Below are positions 26,901 to 39,968 of a stretch of 64,000 nucleotides of DNA, in pieces. Position 1 is the first letter of the stretch. Every line of letters starts with the position of its first letter. Origin of the DNA: Colias croceus. Its lineage: Eukaryota; Arthropoda; Insecta; Lepidoptera; Pieridae. The stretch is taken from contig NC_059546.1 in NCBI RefSeq assembly GCF_905220415.1, positions 9,114,001-9,178,000 of the forward strand, written 5' to 3'. The position numbers and the translations under genes are program-made. The notes beneath the pieces were generated by a model, which saw only the letters and a program-made list of their open reading frames with translations, did not search any database and was not told where the DNA came from.

Positions 26901-29900
26901 CCTCGCCCCGCTCGCCCTTCGCCCCGTCGAACCCGGGGGGACCTTGCTTGCCCGATGGACCTGGTAATGAGATATAGTAAATGTGCATTTAGGTTTTGGA
27001 AAATATTTTAAATAAAATAAACTCGATCCTGCGTCATACGACGCTATTATTCAATTATTATAATTATTGAACAAAATTATTTAAGCGAACTACCAATTAA
27101 CAACATAAAATATAGGTACACGACAAAAGCTTTTTTTCGATAGATGATTTATTTTATTTTATTGTAACAATTAAATAACAATATATTATGCTTACCTGGA
27201 GGTCCTTCAATTCCTGGTGGTCCAGATTCTCCTCTTGGTCCTCTTTCACCACTTGGACCGGGCGGGCCACCAGGGCCAGGAGGTCCCTTTAAAACAAAAA
27301 GAACAATTGCTCAAAATTATCCCACATAAACAAAATATAAACAAAAACAAAATAGCTTTAACCTAACTCATGGAACAAGTTTTTAACGTAAGCACGTTCA
27401 AAATATGTATGTGCATAGGTTGCATTTAAATTGTGGCAGTTTTTTTTTTTCAAATATAATAACTGTCAGTGTTTCAAATATAATACCTGTAATCCAGGGG
27501 GCCCTGATGGTCCAGATTGTCCCGGTTGTCCTGTTGGTCCTTTGTCTCCAGGTCTGCCAGGTATACCAGGTTGACCGAGTTTTCCAGGACGACCTTCTGG
27601 TCCAGGTTCACCCATTGGACCAGGTGGTCCTTGAAGACCAGGGCTTCCAATCGGTCCAGGAGCACCGTCAGCACCTGGTTTTCCAGGAGACCCGCTTTCA
27701 CCCTGAATAATAAATGATGTCAATAAAGATAAAAAACCTCAATAACATATTATAGAACATACAAAAAAAACTGATATTATGTTTATTTTAAGTTATGAAC
27801 CATCCACCACATAATAAATACAGTTAATAGACAATCCGAAAATACACGTTTAGGTAAATCAAAGAATAAATATAGTATGAATTGATAAAATAAATTTTTC
27901 TCCACATTTAGGCATGAATTGTTGTTCCTGCATTTTATGCACCTATGAAGATTTATAAATTATTGTGAATTACACATTTTCATAAGCAACTTTATGAATA
28001 GATACATTTTAAACTAAGATATACCTGTACACCTCGCAATCCTTGTGGCCCTGGTGGTCCTGTAAGTCCAGGTAAACCTGTAGGTCCTCTTTCACCACTA
28101 GGTCCAACTGGCCCAATCGGTCCAATAGGTCCCATTTCACCTTCACTGCCCCTCTCTCCCTTAGCTCCTTCAGGTCCCTGGGGTCCTGTTAGTCCCATTG
28201 GCCCTGGAGCGCCCGGTCTTCCAGAGTCACCTGTAGAACCTTTAGCTCCGGGCATTCCAGGATTTCCAGCAGGTCCAGAACTTCCTTGAGGACCCTGGAA
28301 ATGAATAACTTTATTTGATGAAGTTTCCTTTCAGACGGTAAAAAATTACAGGAAAGTTATTTTTAAAGTTATATTTATTGCAACTGATAATGTCACTGAT
28401 CGCATGTTTAAAATAACATTTGATATTTCCAATCTTGACGTTTATTTACATAAACAATTTGTCTTGTTGTAGTAGTAATGAAAGAGATATCACTAAATTA
28501 AACCAATATAATATAATAATATCAAAATATCAACTAACCGCAGGTCCCAAATCTCCAGGTCTACCTGGTAACCCAGCTCGTCCTACATCCCCTTTCGGTC
28601 CAGCTTCTCCACGCGCTCCTTTAGCACCAGCTTGACCGGGTAGACCTCTCTGGCCAGGTTCTCCGTGAACACCTATAGTAAATATTGTAGTTAGAAGATC
28701 AAGTAATAGTAGATCAAATTGGTATTAAAATCATACATTGGAATCATTAAAATTATTTTTTAGTTAAAATAACTTAATAAAATCAACGAAATAATTTAAA
28801 TTATTGCAACGTTGATTCTATTATTATATTTTTTTAAATATTATTTAAATTATTAACTGCAAAGTTCTGATGTCTATAAATGCAATACTATATGCAAAGT
28901 ATGTTAGGAATCAAACATTTAATTAATTTAAAATGTTGTATCATTTCTTATGAACTGATTACTAGTAAATGCATTTTTATCGATATTTCAACTGCACAGT
29001 TAGCTATCTCATCTCTAATTATTTATCTTGAAAGTTTTAAGTTCAAAAAAATTATTTATTCATAACTTCATACATTTAGAAAATCTCCACATAATTAGCA
29101 GAAAACATTCATACCTGGATTACCAGGCGAGCCCTGTTGTCCCTTAGCACCCGCGTAACCCCTATCTCCCTTCAACCCGGGCATCCCCGTGAGCCCCGGG
29201 GGCCCCGCTAAACCTGGAGTTCCCTGCATCCCCGGCTGGCCTCTTTCCCCTGTAGACCCTGGCGCCCCGGGTTCACCCGGATGTCCAGGTGCTCCCGGTT
29301 CTCCCCTTTCTGCTGGCTCTCCAGGAGGTCCAGCTGGACCGATAGGTCCTTGCGGTCCTTGTTCTCCTTGCCGACCTGATGAAATAATATATGGATTATT
29401 AGAATTGTAAACTTAAACTGAACTCTTTTCACTTTTTCGGTACGCTTTAATTTAATATCTTAATTATTAAAAACTTATGATTGTTTTCATAAAAACAATT
29501 ATGAAGAAATATTTAAAGTATGTATTTTTTTATATTTGTAATAAACGAATAATTTTATGGCAGGGACACATTTAATCATTAAAACGTACCAGGTGGTCCT
29601 TCATTTCCTTGCGGTCCTGTAGATCCTCTTTCTCCTTTCTCTCCAGCTAAACCGGTCAAACCTCTTGGTCCAGGCATTCCCATAGGACCCATCGGCCCTT
29701 GATGACCTTTGGTACCACGTTGACCTTCTGGACCCTAAATGTTTTAATGCTTATCACTTGATGGATATTAAATATAAAAAAAACATTGTATTTAAAAATT
29801 TTGAAAAGTCATAAAGAGTTCGAAGGTATTACGTAGGTAATGCTTTTAAAAAACAAGAAAACCATCCTACCATAGGACCATCAGCTCCTTGCGCGCCAGC

Positions 29901-32900
29901 TTCGCCCTTTTCCCCTGGAGTTCCAGGTAATCCATTGATACCCCTTTCTCCAGGAAAACCTCTCTCTCCCCGGGGTCCAGCTTGTCCCGTTGCTCCAGGT
30001 GGTCCAGCAACACCAGCTTCTCCTTCCTTTCCGGGAGATCCTGGTACTCCTGCAGCTCCTGGCATACCCTATAATTACACATACACACACAGGTTAGTTG
30101 TTCATAGATTGAAGAAATAAGACTAACATATTAATGAATTTTAAATAACTTCTGAATGTAATTTACGGCACCTCTAGTAAGAGATTGCGAAGTAAAACTA
30201 GTGTCAATCTTCTTCTCCTGTTAAAAAATTATTACATTTTTGAAAACTTTTGATGCACAATGCATATCGTAGGTTTTTAAATAAAAATCTGTTAAAATCT
30301 CTAATTTATAAATGATCGAATTTAAAAATAAAAGCGCGGACAAAAACCCTTAATTTAGATATTATTAACTTATTTGATTAAGTACAGACTTACAGGGAAA
30401 CCTGTAGGTCCAGGAGGACCGGCAGGTCCTCTATCACCAGTAGGACCAACAGGCCCTGGAGCACCCTGCGCTCCTGGACTTCCATCACGACCGGCGTCTC
30501 CTTTTGGTCCTTGTACTCCAGGTGGACCTAACTCTCCATCTTTTCCTGGTTCTCCCTGTAATTTATTTGATTACGGATGTTATTTTTACTCATGTTATTT
30601 TAAATCTTTACAACATATTATTTTAAGCCTTCAGTTAAGATTGTATTGACGTAAGTACAATAATAACATTATTAAGAAAAAAGATAAATGACAATTTTAA
30701 TAATATTATAATTATCAATATTCAAAATTCAAACTTAATTTGTTATCATCTGTATTTACTTATTATAAAAAAAAGTAATTACCTGCAATCCTCTCTCGCC
30801 AGGGCTACCTATCAAACCAGGCGCGCCTTGCAAACCTTGCGGCCCTTGTTCACCCGGTCTACCATCAGCTCCAGGAATACCTCTTTCACCAGGTGGTCCA
30901 GATTTTCCAGTTATTCCAGGTCTGCCCATCATTCCTCGCTGACCTGGTAAACCTTGAGGCCCAGGTCTTCCAGGGTCACCAGCACTTCCCTTGGTACCGG
31001 GGAGACCGACATTTCCTCGTTCTCCAGGTTGTCCCTTCAAGCCCATTGGTCCATCAGCTCCTGGTAATCCTCTCATACCCTGTGATCCTCTTTCTCCTTG
31101 AGGTCCAGTGTTACCGGCAGGTCCTCTTAAGCCTCTTTTACCACGTTTGCCTTCGGGTCCAACGACACCGGGTAAACCACGTGGGCCTTGTAAACCAGTT
31201 TCACCTCTGATACCCATTTCACCTTTAGTTCCTCGTTCACCAGGTTGACCCTTAAATAATAAATCGCTTGATTAACAATATTCAAAATTGCATATAGTTA
31301 CAGTAATTGTTTACTTTTTGCATTTTTTTTACTATAACTAACAAGTTTGTGTTGAAACGAATAAATCATCAATATCATGATTTGTATATCATGCTGAAGA
31401 CATGTTACTGGTAAACATATTGTGTTGATATCCGATGATTTTTTTTTCAGAGCAAGTATGTATATAATATTGTATTCAATAGATAATCTGTTAAAACATA
31501 TACATACCGGCATGCCTTTAGCCCCCGGCATTCCAGGGTCACCAGCTACACCAGGTATACCCCTAGGTCCCGGAAAACCCTGTGGTCCAGCTGCTCCAGG
31601 TTGTCCTTGAACTCCCTTCTCACCAGGTATACCATCTCTACCAGCAAGACCGGGTGGTCCAGCCTCTCCTGGTTGTCCAGGACGACCATTTTCACCTCGC
31701 GGTCCTTGGATACCTTGACTGCCTTTTGGTCCTTGAAGTCCTGTTTCTCCTTTTATGCCTGGCGAACCGGGAAATCCTGGAGATCCTGGCTTTCCAACGT
31801 TGCCCTGGAAATAGAATAATTAAAGTATTGTTTTAATATGACGACTTCATTTATTGTGAAAATTTTTAACTAGTAAGTTGGTGTCTAATATTGTATGTAT
31901 TAATACAAAAAATATTTTACTATTAAAATGACTAATATATGTGATTTAAAATAATAACATATCTCCCCACAATAAAATTGATTGATCGCGTTTAAAAACG
32001 TTAATATATATTTATTTCTAAATAAAATACTTGTGTAAAGTCGAACGCAGTTCATAATAAAAATACTTACAATAAGTCCAGGTGGTCCAGGCATTCCATC
32101 AGCTCCACGCATTCCGGGTGTTCCGGGTGGACCTTCACGACCGCGTTCACCTCGAGGACCAATTGGACCCTATTGCAATAACAATTAAGCATCATTAAAT
32201 TCGTATACATAGTAAACAGAATAATTGAAATCATAAAAATTATTGGCTATGATCTATAGCAACAGTTGTTTATCGTAGTAAAAGTATAAGAAAAAGTTAT
32301 GAGTGCATGTTTATGAACAAGTTCAGTAAAATATCTAAGAATAAAAATAAAAATATAAAATAAGTAAAGAGAAATCTATACTTCTATACTAATATTATAA
32401 ATGCGAAAGTAACTCTGTCTGTCTGTCTGTTACTCAATCACGCCTTAACTACTGAACCAATTTGCATGATATTTGGTATAGAGATATTTTGATTCCCGAG
32501 AAAGGACATAGGCTACTTTTTACCCCGGGATATAGGATAGGTTTTATCCCGGAAATCCCACGGGAACGGTAACTACGCGGGTTTTTCTTTGACTGCGCGG
32601 GCGAAGCTGCGGGTGGAAAGCTAGTAATGAAATAAATTAAGTAATAGGTCAGTTACGTGTGAATTATAATCAATATAAATTCTCAAGCCCTGCTGCAAAA
32701 ACTGCCCATTTTGATAAATTTTCATATCTTTTTAATATTATTATTAGACTGTTTTTGTACTCTTTGTACTAAAATATAAGAAGAAGAAACCGGCAAATTT
32801 ATTTTAATCAACTGACCATATTTTACATCCCATATTTTTTTTCATCTGATCATAACAATAATAACTCAATTAATATTTAAACAAATCACACATTTTAGTT

Positions 32901-35764
32901 CTCCATATAAACCAACTTACTGCAGGTCCAGGAGGTCCCATTTGTCCAGGTAATCCCGTTGGCCCTTTCTCACCAGGCAACCCCTGTTCGCCCTTAGCCC
33001 CGTCTTTACCATCGAACCCCCTGTGACCCTTCAACCCCTGTATACCGGGAACACCTGGTGAACCTCTCGCTCCCGGTTGTCCTGCTGTTCCTTGTGGCCC
33101 TGGTTCGCCATCTTCTCCTGGTGTACCCTATAATTGGACATAAGAAACAAACTACAATTTTTTTTCACAACGAAAATAAATAAATAAGCAATAGTAAAAA
33201 GTTTTTAGGCTTTAACAATCACCAAAGTTAATTGAACAACTATTTTACTATTGTCTATGATTATTTAGAATAAAACGAATCCATCAAAAAATTGAATCAG
33301 GAAGATACTTAGTTGATATTCAAAGAATTAAACAAACAAGACAAATATAAACAATATTCTTTACTAACTTTTGTGATATAAATGATCAACACAAATATAT
33401 CATCATTCATCACTATTCAAACTAAACTATGCAAAATATAAAACACAAACAACTCTCATCAAATTTATAATATCAAGCTTTTTGCAAACTTACGTCTTTC
33501 CCCGGTAACCCAGGCGACCCCCTCTCCCCGGGCGGTCCCTGCGGCCCACTGGGGCCTGGCTCACCGGGCTCTCCGCGTGGGCCCTGGAACCCTTGCGGCC
33601 CGGGCGGGCCTTGTGGACCTGAGGTATTGAATTAATAGTGATTAAACAATATAGATAGACGTCACACAACTGCAAGTAAATTCTGAGTTTGCCTTAAATA
33701 TAACCTATAAATTAGCTCCATTCAATACCTGGTATTCCTCTTACGCCAGGAGAACCGACAGACGCCTGCATATAGTGGTAGGGGTCGAAAGCTGGGCCCT
33801 TATCACCTCCAGCTGTAGCCGCTAGTTGAGCTAAGTAAGCATTGACCTAAAATAAGTTTCCAAAACCTATAAACTCGTTATTTAAGTAATAATGCAACGA
33901 AATAAACAAATCAATTAAAAGATAGAAATGACAACATTAATCAGAAATAGTCCAGATTCAATTCTACCTGTAGAAAGTTAATCCAATTAGATCGATAGAA
34001 TGAAACAATGTACAATGCTGTAATAAAATATTTTTTAACAATTTTTTTTTTAAATTGAGTAGTAAAGCAAACCTTACCAGAAAAAGCTACAAAAAGCATC
34101 AGATTTAAGTGCGAGTTAAACTACCAACCTAATCCATGACTATGATTTTTCGAGTAATATTATAGCTGTTTATTATTTAAAGCTATAGAATATATCACTC
34201 ACATCAGGCATCGGTCCAACAGGTCCCGGTATACCCGGTGCTCCAGGCACCCCATTGACTCCAGGAGTTCCAGGTGGTCCCGGGGGTCCGTCGTCCCCTG
34301 GGGACCCTGTGACACCCCGCACTGGTGTCGTCGGTTGGGCAATTATTGTAGGACGGGAGGGAGTTGATGGTGCTAAAAAAGTTTAGAATAATAATTTGAA
34401 AAGATTTTCATACAAATTCCTAATATGATAAATCACTCAGCGAATGAAAAATCAAGTAGGTAGTACAATTCCGAAAGATAATTTTATACATCTGTTTCAC
34501 TGATCGATTTTCTTTAGGGATTTTTTTTCTCTTCGCCTCCACCGGGAATCGAACCCAGGACCCCTCGGTGCTACGCTCACGCGTCAACCACTGTACCAAG
34601 GAGGCGGTCAAAATCGGTGAGATTGAATGTTATTCGTGTGTTACAAACATAAATGCAGTGCAGTTTTTTTATGAAATGTATCGAGATTTAATATTAGCTG
34701 AAATATTATTTATTTAATAAAATTAACTGTTGATATGTCAACTCTGTGCTTTGTTACTCAATGGTTACCGTATTATAAATTATTTACTTAAAAAAGAGTG
34801 AAATAAAGTACTCTTATTTTAAAACACTTACCAGACAGACAAGCAGGCAGCACAGAGCAATTGACTCTTCCTCCAAAACACTGGCAAAGAGTACAATTAT
34901 CTCTCTTCCACGTATCTCCATCCGACCACGATCTTCCGACATCTATACATTTCACTGGTGGAGCTGAAAACAAATTATGTTTGAAAAAAAATCCTCAAAA
35001 ACAGTCTGGAGATGATTAAGCAATGAAATGATGTGAAAAAGCATTGGAACGAATAGAAAATCACCTCGATTTACTTGCTGCAAAGGTCTTCTAAGTCTAC
35101 GCTGATCTATGAATGAAATGAAAATAAATTATGTAGGTATGTGGATATTTATAATTAATACTTGATAATAAACGTACCTAACTATTAACTTAATTAGTTG
35201 ATTGCGATTTTATATAATAGTATGTTTGATTTTTTCCTGTTTTACCCAATTTAGCATGACATGAAATGAATAATTTATGAAAGCCAATTGTAAAATTTAT
35301 TTTACCTGCAGTAGAGCCCCTGAAATCTCGTTCAGCAAGAACTGCTGAAAATTAAAGAAAATTTTTTTCATTTGGTCCTTCCTTACTAAACCACATTACC
35401 GATTTACCGATTGTTTTTTTCATTTATAAGTACACAATTATAGAATCACATTACGAATACATTTTTTTTAGTTTAAATTTTTTTGTAAATGATAAAGGAT
35501 AATTTTAACCATTGTCATTGTAACACGAATCATATAAAAAACACACACACACACACACATTCTTTAAATTATGAATATGTACTAAATACGTTATTAAAAC
35601 ATACCATTTTCATCCTCCCCAAAAGGGTTATAATCGTCATAGTTGATAAGATCTGGTTCCTGTGCTTGCGGCAGTTCCACTTCATCCCTGGATACCTCAG
35701 CTAGCTCCTTACTGACCACCGGCACGGCCAGTAAAGCCAGGCAAATTACACCAGCTTGCCACAT
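20919..35764 (-). CDS. fibrillar collagen alpha chain (signal peptide, VWC, triple helix, COLFI)
   Basis: Secreted fibril-forming procollagen. 25 exons, high to low: 35764-35605, 35344-35306, 35106-35065, 34963-34832, 34372-34203, 33846-33729, 33618-33494, 33127-32921, 32169-32071, 31804-31508, 31250-30783, 30555-30394, 30068-29871, 29734-29590, 29375-29115, 28672-28539, 28294-28025, 27702-27487, 27286-27196, 26960-26763, 26585-26400, 26163-25945, 25654-25485, 24917-24696, 21065-20919. They join to 4476 bases, 1491 residues. Order: signal peptide (MWQAGVICLALLAVPVVS), acidic stretch, VWC (CTLCQCFGGRVNCSVLPAC), short collagenous segment, telopeptide-like linker, unbroken Gly-X-Y helix of about 1014 residues, C-telopeptide, COLFI. 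GLKGHRGFDG and GAKGHAG sit where vertebrate helical cross-link lysines 87 and 930 lie. COLFI keeps six cysteines but lacks the second and third. Several exons are multiples of 54 bases. Insects outside flies keep such genes. Confidence 0.95.
21306..24660 (-). mobile_element. non-LTR retrotransposon (CR1/Jockey group) in the last collagen intron
   Basis: On the minus strand it ends in a 25-base A tail (T run at 21306-21330). The 5' end is placed near 24660 only from the drop in GC content. No target duplication was found by eye. The element carries the endonuclease and reverse transcriptase region described separately, and no clear first open frame. It lies between collagen exons 24 and 25, so the collagen intron is 3630 bases, nearly all of it this element. 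Confidence 0.85.
21360..24520 (-). pseudogene. LINE ORF2: APE endonuclease plus reverse transcriptase, one frameshift
   Basis: Two overlapping frames of one ancestral protein. The upstream part (24520 to about 23130) is an apurinic-type endonuclease: FCNIRGLHSN at its start, LLFLTETQI, VVLGDFNAHHVEW and SSDHCLIRSV all keep catalytic residues. The downstream part (about 23130 to 21360) is the reverse transcriptase: SSGPDGIPPIVLK, SNYRPIAITSLLSKIME, RQYGFRRGRS, GVPQGCVLSPTLF and the YADDS active site. A thumb/C-terminal region has RFKRSFFPRTTDIWNKLP. The reading frame shifts once near 23110-23160, where one frame reads RMISWPTRQKRK and the other RMENDQLAHTAKEK. With no other stop seen, the copy is young but cannot make a full ORF2 without the shift being bypassed. 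Expressed frames of the plus strand here are shadows. Confidence 0.85.
24954..24991. repeat. AATAC pentanucleotide microsatellite
   Basis: About seven units of ATACA with one ATGCA variant, in the collagen intron between the second and third exons from the 3' end. Confidence 0.85.
32386..32625. repeat. SINE-like short retroposon in collagen intron
   Basis: Begins ACTAATATTATAAATGCGAAAG with CTGTCTGTCTGTCTG and ends GCGGGCGAAGCTGCGGGTGGAAAGCTAGTA. The CTGTC tract and the GGCGAAGC...AAGCTAGT end match the family seen at 50.0 kb in inverse orientation. Confidence 0.75.
34515..34613 (-). repeat. tRNA-derived SINE head
   Basis: On the minus strand GCCTCCTTGGTACAGTGGTT has a polymerase III A box, and GGGTTCGATTCCCGGTGGAG has a consensus B box, about 35 bases further on. 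The outer sequences pair only roughly and the following sequence is CGAAGAGAAAAAAAATC, so this is a SINE promoter and not a functional tRNA. It sits in the collagen intron between the VWC exon and the next exon. Confidence 0.7.
35535..35559. repeat. CA dinucleotide microsatellite
   Basis: ACACACACACACACACACAC run in the first coding intron of the collagen gene. Confidence 0.9.
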
Positions 35765-37614
35765 ACTGCCTAAAATAGACGCTCTTTTTCATTTAAGTAT
35801 TCTTTGTCATTAACTTTTGAGAGCTTTTTCAATTACCAAGTTCGAATCATACTGTATACCTATTAATAAAATGTTCAAAATGATAGAGCTATAAACGTAA
35901 TTAATATTTAATAATTACCTCTTAAAAGTAATTAATCCTTACAGATTTATAAACAGCTCTTAATTACATGACAAATTGGATTGCGATTAAAATAGCATAT
36001 AAAAGCGCTCTAGCTTTACAGGCTAATTGCCCTGTATGTTCACAAATCCCTCGGTAGTTGTTCAATTCCATTAACGATGTTCAAATGTTTTAATTCTCAC
36101 ATATCTTACATGTGTTGCATGAAAGGGCAGCAATGCAAAACTAACTACATTGTATAGAATGTGTTTAAATTATTTATGCCTAAATAGGTCATCAACAGTC
36201 AAGATCGCACCGTCCTATATTCCCTTACCAATAAACGATCTGGGATTCTATGAATATGGCCCAGTAACCTTTTTTAGTGTGGACATCTGTTTCTATAGAG
36301 ATGACAGCCTCAATTGGCGCCTATTGTAATTAATTTTAGCTCATTTCTGAACAATTGTGTTAATGGCTTGTTTTCACACTTTCACTAATAGAAACGACCG
36401 ACCGTGAACCAAACATGATATGGCTTTTTACTGATTCGATTACCTTTGTCACAATAAACAGATAACTGAAATTTAACATGAATCAATCTCATAAATTGTC
36501 CCCAAAGAGATCCGATTTTATTGCTTTGTAGTTTATATCCTGTGGAAGCCAGGTTTACGATTAACCAACGAATACCTATACTAACAGAAAATCCTTAGAA
36601 GATAAATTTGCAAATAACACTGAAAATTGCGCGTTAAGTTTAATATAAAGGTAAGGTCTGTATTAAGCCCTAGGCCGATTTTCCTGCACATTAACTTGCC
36701 AGAATGGAAATTGGATAAGCCAAATCCTATATAATACGTGGGGATACGCTTTGAAGATAGAGGCATTCAAAATGACCTGTTATATGTTTATGGATATTCA
36801 AGAATCGATAAAGAATAAGTTTTGTTCTTTCTATGTATTTATAATTTGAAAAGTTGATGAAAATGGAGTAAATTTTAATACAAGCTTTACCTAAACAATC
36901 TAATAAAAGCTTAACATCGAATAAAACACTACTTAGGATTAAAAATGTAAGTGGGAGATAATAACTAAGTATAAACGAGCTTTTCACCCGCGGCTTCGCT
37001 CGCGTATTCAAATGAAATTCTCACGGAATTATACAATCGCTTCTTTGTTACATGCAAGAAGGCAATTCGCATAATATAAATAGAAAGAATTACCTACTTT
37101 TTACAATTCCTGATTCAAGAAACAAAGTTGTAAATTACTGTTTTGCTCTGAAAACAAGATGTTAGATTCCAATAACTTCGTCTTAAAAGCTCTTTTTGTT
37201 TTTATACATTCAGCAAAGTGGATCTAAATCTTGGAAATTAAAAGTTCGAATCACGATAGTTAGCAAATTATTATTTTCGCTCAGTACTTCTTTACAATTT
37301 ACATACACACAATATAATGTAGCAGATTATTTACCCATACCACCTAAGGATCTTTCAATCTACCCCCTTCTTTAATTTTGAGGGAATTTGTTGAACTTTA
37401 CGACTGACCTTAAGACGACGACTTTTAAAATTACTAGGCTCATATTACTAAGTTTACTTAAATATTAGATTTTTCAGTACGAAGCAAAAAAATAGATTTA
37501 ATTTCTTTTGCACAATTACGATCTGCTAACGTAATGTTATAAGTAATTTCGTTTCTTTCAAAAATTTCACTTAGAAAACTATATATGCATAATATACTTA
37601 TTATATAGACTTAC

Positions 37615-37740
37615 CTGAAATCCAAGTACGGGGTAGCGCGGCCCGCCCGCGCCGCTTCGAATAGATGACCAGCCGCCGGGATAGCAAATAAATATGCGTG
37701 AACGCATGACCTACACGCACTATGTTCGGGAATTCGGGGA
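37615..37740 (-). other. candidate non-coding first exon of the collagen gene
   Basis: A strong donor (GGATTTCAG then GTAAGT, border at 37615) follows a GC-rich stretch on the minus strand (GCGGGCCGCGCTACCCCG). It lies 1.85 kb upstream of the collagen acceptor at 35770 in the right orientation. The upper limit is a guess, and the link to collagen is inferred. Confidence 0.4.
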
Positions 37741-38187
37741 TTGACAACCTTTTGACTAGGATCTAATAAAAATAAAGGAACTTTTTTAGTAAAGAACTGT
37801 TGAAGGAATTTCATTTGGTAAGTCTGTAGTATCTACATTTTTCATGGAGCAGATAGAAATGAGATAACAAGACTGCCCTAGAAATTCTATTAGGTTCATA
37901 ATCTTCAACAGTATTCCTGCTATTTATAATTATTATTATAGTCTTGTATTTGTTTGTTGCCTACCTTCATATAATTAACTTTTCCTTGAAATTAATTCAA
38001 TAAAAAAAAATATCTTGTTGTCTTCAATAAATGGCAAAGTTAGTTAGGTACATAAACGCTTATTTAGTAGTTATTTATTCTCATTCTACCCTCCGCAACA
38101 TTATCAAAGCACAAGCACATCTCTGGCCTTGATTATTTACGAGATAACGTAAGTAACTTTAAAAAACATCATCATTTATTGTTAACT

Positions 38188-38445
38188 AGCTTCACGACCG
38201 CAGCTTCCCTCACGTAGATACACATTACATTACCTTGTGACTCTTTCCATAACTTATATTTCACTCACATCATGTTTTTTTTTGTGTTTCTTTCAGGTAG
38301 CAACGATTAAAACGTATTATTTTTGTGGCTGTAGATAATTAAGAGCCTAGAGAGTTACTGGCTACTGTCCTCCGCGATTTAACTTTCACCTATCCATGGA
38401 AATCTCTTTTGTCTGCATGGAGCCGCGGGCAAAAAGCTAGTATCT
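38188..38445. repeat. decayed SINE-like copy
   Basis: Starts CTAGCTTCACGACCGCAGCTTC and ends CATGGAGCCGCGGGCAAAAAGCTAGTA, the same kinds of ends as the better kept copies, with much divergence between. Confidence 0.5.
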
Positions 38446-39867
38446 ACGTAATAAGTTTGTATAAGGTGTCAGGGTATATCTGGGAAACCAATAGGTTCAA
38501 AATTCCTCTCATTCGATATCTAGGCCGCGATCTAAGCAATGTGAATCTAGTGCGATGGTTGCGATCATAACGCACCAATTCTTAGAGCAAACTTTTTAAT
38601 TTACGGGTCAAACATAGCACGCGCCTACATATTAGGCACATGTAGAGCAATAAAAATTTAGGTACTTTTAGGTTTTTACAAAGTGTCATTAAAATTAGAT
38701 ACAATAGTCAGATAAATCTTAGATTTCTTATTCTAAGATTTATTTGCTGGTGACAAAGATAAGATAAAATATAGAACACATAAAGAAAAGCGCAGTCATA
38801 GATAAACCCGAGTGGTCAGAATAATTAAGTATTTTTGAAATTTATTTTACCTTTTATGAAAATATCGTCTTAAAAAGTCATGAGAAAAGATTATGGGGTA
38901 TGTTTCTTTTTAATATGTTTCCATTTTGGATTCAACCCAAAACTCCTTTGCTCATGTAAATTAGGTATGAAGGAGACAGTTAACCACTACCTTAATTAAG
39001 ATATAACGGATATATTTGCTAGAGGCAATTTGTTCAATTTGATAATAAATAAAACAAAATTTTCTGGCGCCTTCAGTAGTTCAGTGGATCATGCTGTCAG
39101 TTAAATCTGATTTCTGGAACGCATAATATCATGCCACGAACATAGAATAACTGGCAAAGTATACAGTAACAAGTAACGATAGTGCCAGACGCCAGAGATA
39201 AATTATTGAAAATTATTAATTAATTAATAAATTATAAAGCTGAATCTGATTGAGTTTTCTTTTCTTCATAGGTACCTTAAATTACAGTAATTCTTTTATT
39301 TGCAACCTGCATTTTGAAATATAATCAGAGCAGTCGTTCAATAATGTATAACATAATATATTTTACAGTAGATACAACCCAAAATTAACACGATTTCGTT
39401 GTCATCATTCATGAGTCTCGAGATATCAGATTTTAGATCAAAAATAATTTACTATATTATGCAACTTTACAGAAATACGCGAATCACGCGTAATAGGGAT
39501 AAAAAAAGATGGCGCGTAACGGAAAAATGTCACACGTAACGAAAAAATGTTACACTAAATTTTTTTCCAACCCCGATAAAGAAGTTTCACTTAAATAAAC
39601 ATCATTATACAGTATCGTATTTAGCCCCGCATATAAATTGTCTGTTTCGTTCTACTCTGTGGATGAAACACAACGTTCGGCATCTTTATTGAGAGAAATG
39701 TCTTCGTTACAGATTTGATTCTATTGCCATAATATGACGTACCTACCGCATATTTGCGTGCACAAACTTTAGTGGGAGGTGGAAACTCGTATGCAAAGGG
39801 CCTCTGATTTTATGGTAACAAGTAACGTTGGTGAGTTTAATATAACGATGTGACTATTTGTACGGTA

Positions 39868-39968
39868 CGAATAAATTATATTTATTCCTAAGAAGTCGTA
39901 AGAATACGAATAAATTATATTTATTCCTAAGAAGTCGTAAGAATACGAATAAATTATATTTATTCGTA
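39868..39968. repeat. 39-base tandem repeat, about 2.6 copies
   Basis: The unit begins ACGAATAAATTATATTTATT and ends CCTAAGAAGTCGTAAGAAT. Two full copies and a partial third are almost identical. Each contains the palindrome GAATAAATTATATTTATTC. Confidence 0.9.

Noticed and set aside
26711..31836. Many plus-strand frames rich in Pro and Gly or Val and Leu
   Set aside because: They are the antisense of Gly-X-Y collagen exons. The minus-strand exons have splice sites and matching phases.
34420..34611. Minus-strand frame with SLVQWLTRERS
   Set aside because: This is the usual conceptual translation of a tRNA-derived SINE head, recognised by A and B boxes.
34530..34612. A functional tRNA gene
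   Set aside because: Promoter boxes are good but the arms do not form a consistent cloverleaf, and the sequence runs into a SINE body.
39868..39968. CRISPR array
   Set aside because: Direct repeats are contiguous with no unique spacers, and the context is eukaryotic.
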